A stretch of 41,001 nucleotides of DNA, taken from contig JAKSLP010000025.1 in assembly GCA_024401115.1 (NCBI GenBank), forward strand, positions 1-41,001, read 5' to 3'. Of this stretch, positions 40,783 through 41,001 are shown piece by piece. This DNA is from Bacteroidaceae bacterium (GTDB taxonomy: Bacteria; Bacteroidota; Bacteroidia; Bacteroidales; Bacteroidaceae). The translations under genes and the position numbers were made by a program. Position 1 is the stretch's first letter; every line of letters begins with the position of its first letter. The notes under the pieces were generated by a model that made no database searches, was not told the origin of the DNA, and saw only the letters and a program-made list of their open reading frames with translations.

Positions 40783-40954
40783 TTTTCCCCACTGACACCT
40801 AAACAAAATTAGACCACACCCCAGACACCTAAATATCTGGAATGTGGTCTAAAGTATTGGAAATCTTATTGATATGAGTTGTTTTGCAATTATTCTAAAT
40901 TGATCCCTGAAAGATCAGAATTGGCTGCAAAACACCATTTTTTTACTCCCACTC
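40783..40954 (-). repeat. Right arm of the 172-bp inverted repeat
   Basis: It starts at the base after the recombinase stop codon and ends in ACTCCCACTC, the inverse of the guaA tail. It is identical to the reverse complement of the left arm. Confidence 0.95.
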
Positions 40955-41001
40955 AATAAATAACTCCTATTGATTTCCAATATTTTAAATCTCATTCCCA
41001 C
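40955..41001 (+). repeat. Diverged direct copy of an arm segment at the window edge
   Basis: CTCCTATTGATTTCCAATAT, followed by TTTAAATCTCATTCC, matches the left-arm segment near 39277-39316 (CTCATATCAATAAGATTTCC, then AATACTTTAGACCACATTCC) with a small gap and several substitutions. From GATTTCCAATA on, 23 of 27 bases agree. The copy is cut by the window end. Confidence 0.5.

Larger units (their letters stand above)
39201..40954. mobile_element. Recombinase cassette bounded by a perfect 172-bp inverted repeat
   Basis: The left arm 39201-39372 and right arm 40783-40954 are exact inverted copies by reading base by base. The enclosed 1410 bases hold one gene, a tyrosine recombinase, plus its upstream iterons. 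The left arm begins within the guaA coding end and the right arm begins at the base after the recombinase stop. Base composition and codons (AGA, AGG, ATA) are markedly AT-rich compared with guaA, a sign of transfer. Inversion of the centre by crossing over in the arms would leave guaA intact. The nearest known systems are Bacteroides invertible loci and integrases that target gene 3' ends; neither usually has such arms. Confidence 0.8.

Noticed and set aside
39201..40954. The long inverted repeat as a pure assembly artefact
   Set aside because: Not fully excluded. The arms end at sensible points, a stop codon on one side and a guaA codon boundary on the other, and enclose a complete gene of different composition. 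The right flank continues with unique, related sequence, which a fold-back artefact would not produce.
39201..41001. A standard integrative element with direct attL/attR repeats
   Set aside because: The copies of the guaA tail are inverted, not direct, and the enclosed DNA holds only the recombinase. A larger element to the right remains possible.

Overview
The window looks chromosomal and comes from a Bacteroidales genome, probably Prevotellaceae. Gene starts lack strong Shine-Dalgarno sequences, and many are preceded by the Bacteroidetes promoter (TTTG, a spacer of about 19-20 bases, then TAnnTTTG). The families present (DUF5686, DUF4886, DUF4301, OmpH lipoprotein, C69 dipeptidase, GH106 rhamnosidase) are typical of that order. 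Several genes (M3 peptidase, DUF4301, pepD, C69 dipeptidase, sugar-phosphate mutase, guaA) use a narrow codon set, which suggests high expression.

Layout. 1-480 is a gene-poor, repeat-rich edge: a 26-bp inverted repeat around a perfect 36-bp AT palindrome, then TTGAC-type repeats and a short fragment resembling the start of carA. 482-7004 holds envelope genes (a lipocalin-like lipoprotein, a DUF4886 hydrolase, an LtaS/EptA-like sulfatase-fold enzyme, a DUF5686 outer-membrane protein) and engB. 7097-12073 holds recR, a small membrane protein, an M3 peptidase, a PBP4-type DD-peptidase and two tRNAs (Asp, Thr). 12188-19184 is a carbohydrate-related block: an SGNH esterase, a membrane-bound AraC-type regulator, a TolB-like propeller and a GH106 alpha-L-rhamnosidase. 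19672-22306 is a three-gene overlapping operon of unknown function (acidic protein, HEYIH mini-protein, TPR protein). It converges on a RelA-type (p)ppGpp synthetase whose hydrolase site has decayed. 24691-39212 is mostly housekeeping: DUF4301, purT, ompH plus a small membrane protein, pepD, an EEP-fold protein, rlmH, nadC, C69 dipeptidase, sugar-phosphate mutase, nudC, guaA.

The most unusual locus is at the right end. An AT-rich tyrosine recombinase gene directly downstream of guaA is enclosed by a perfect 172-bp inverted repeat (39201-39372 and 40783-40954). The outer end of the repeat includes the last three codons and stop of guaA, and the right arm begins at the base after the recombinase stop. 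Each arm carries two dyads that look like recombination or regulator sites. Four TGACACCT iterons precede the recombinase, and a diverged third copy of one arm segment starts at the right edge. I infer a self-inverting recombinase cassette docked on guaA, possibly the first unit of a longer site array.

Intergenic spaces carry three families of short dispersed repeats (TGTCATTCTGAGCG-type, ACAACAGAC-type, TTGTCAATT-type), often as facing pairs. Two of them run into genes and encode the C-termini of the PBP4 and NudC homologues.
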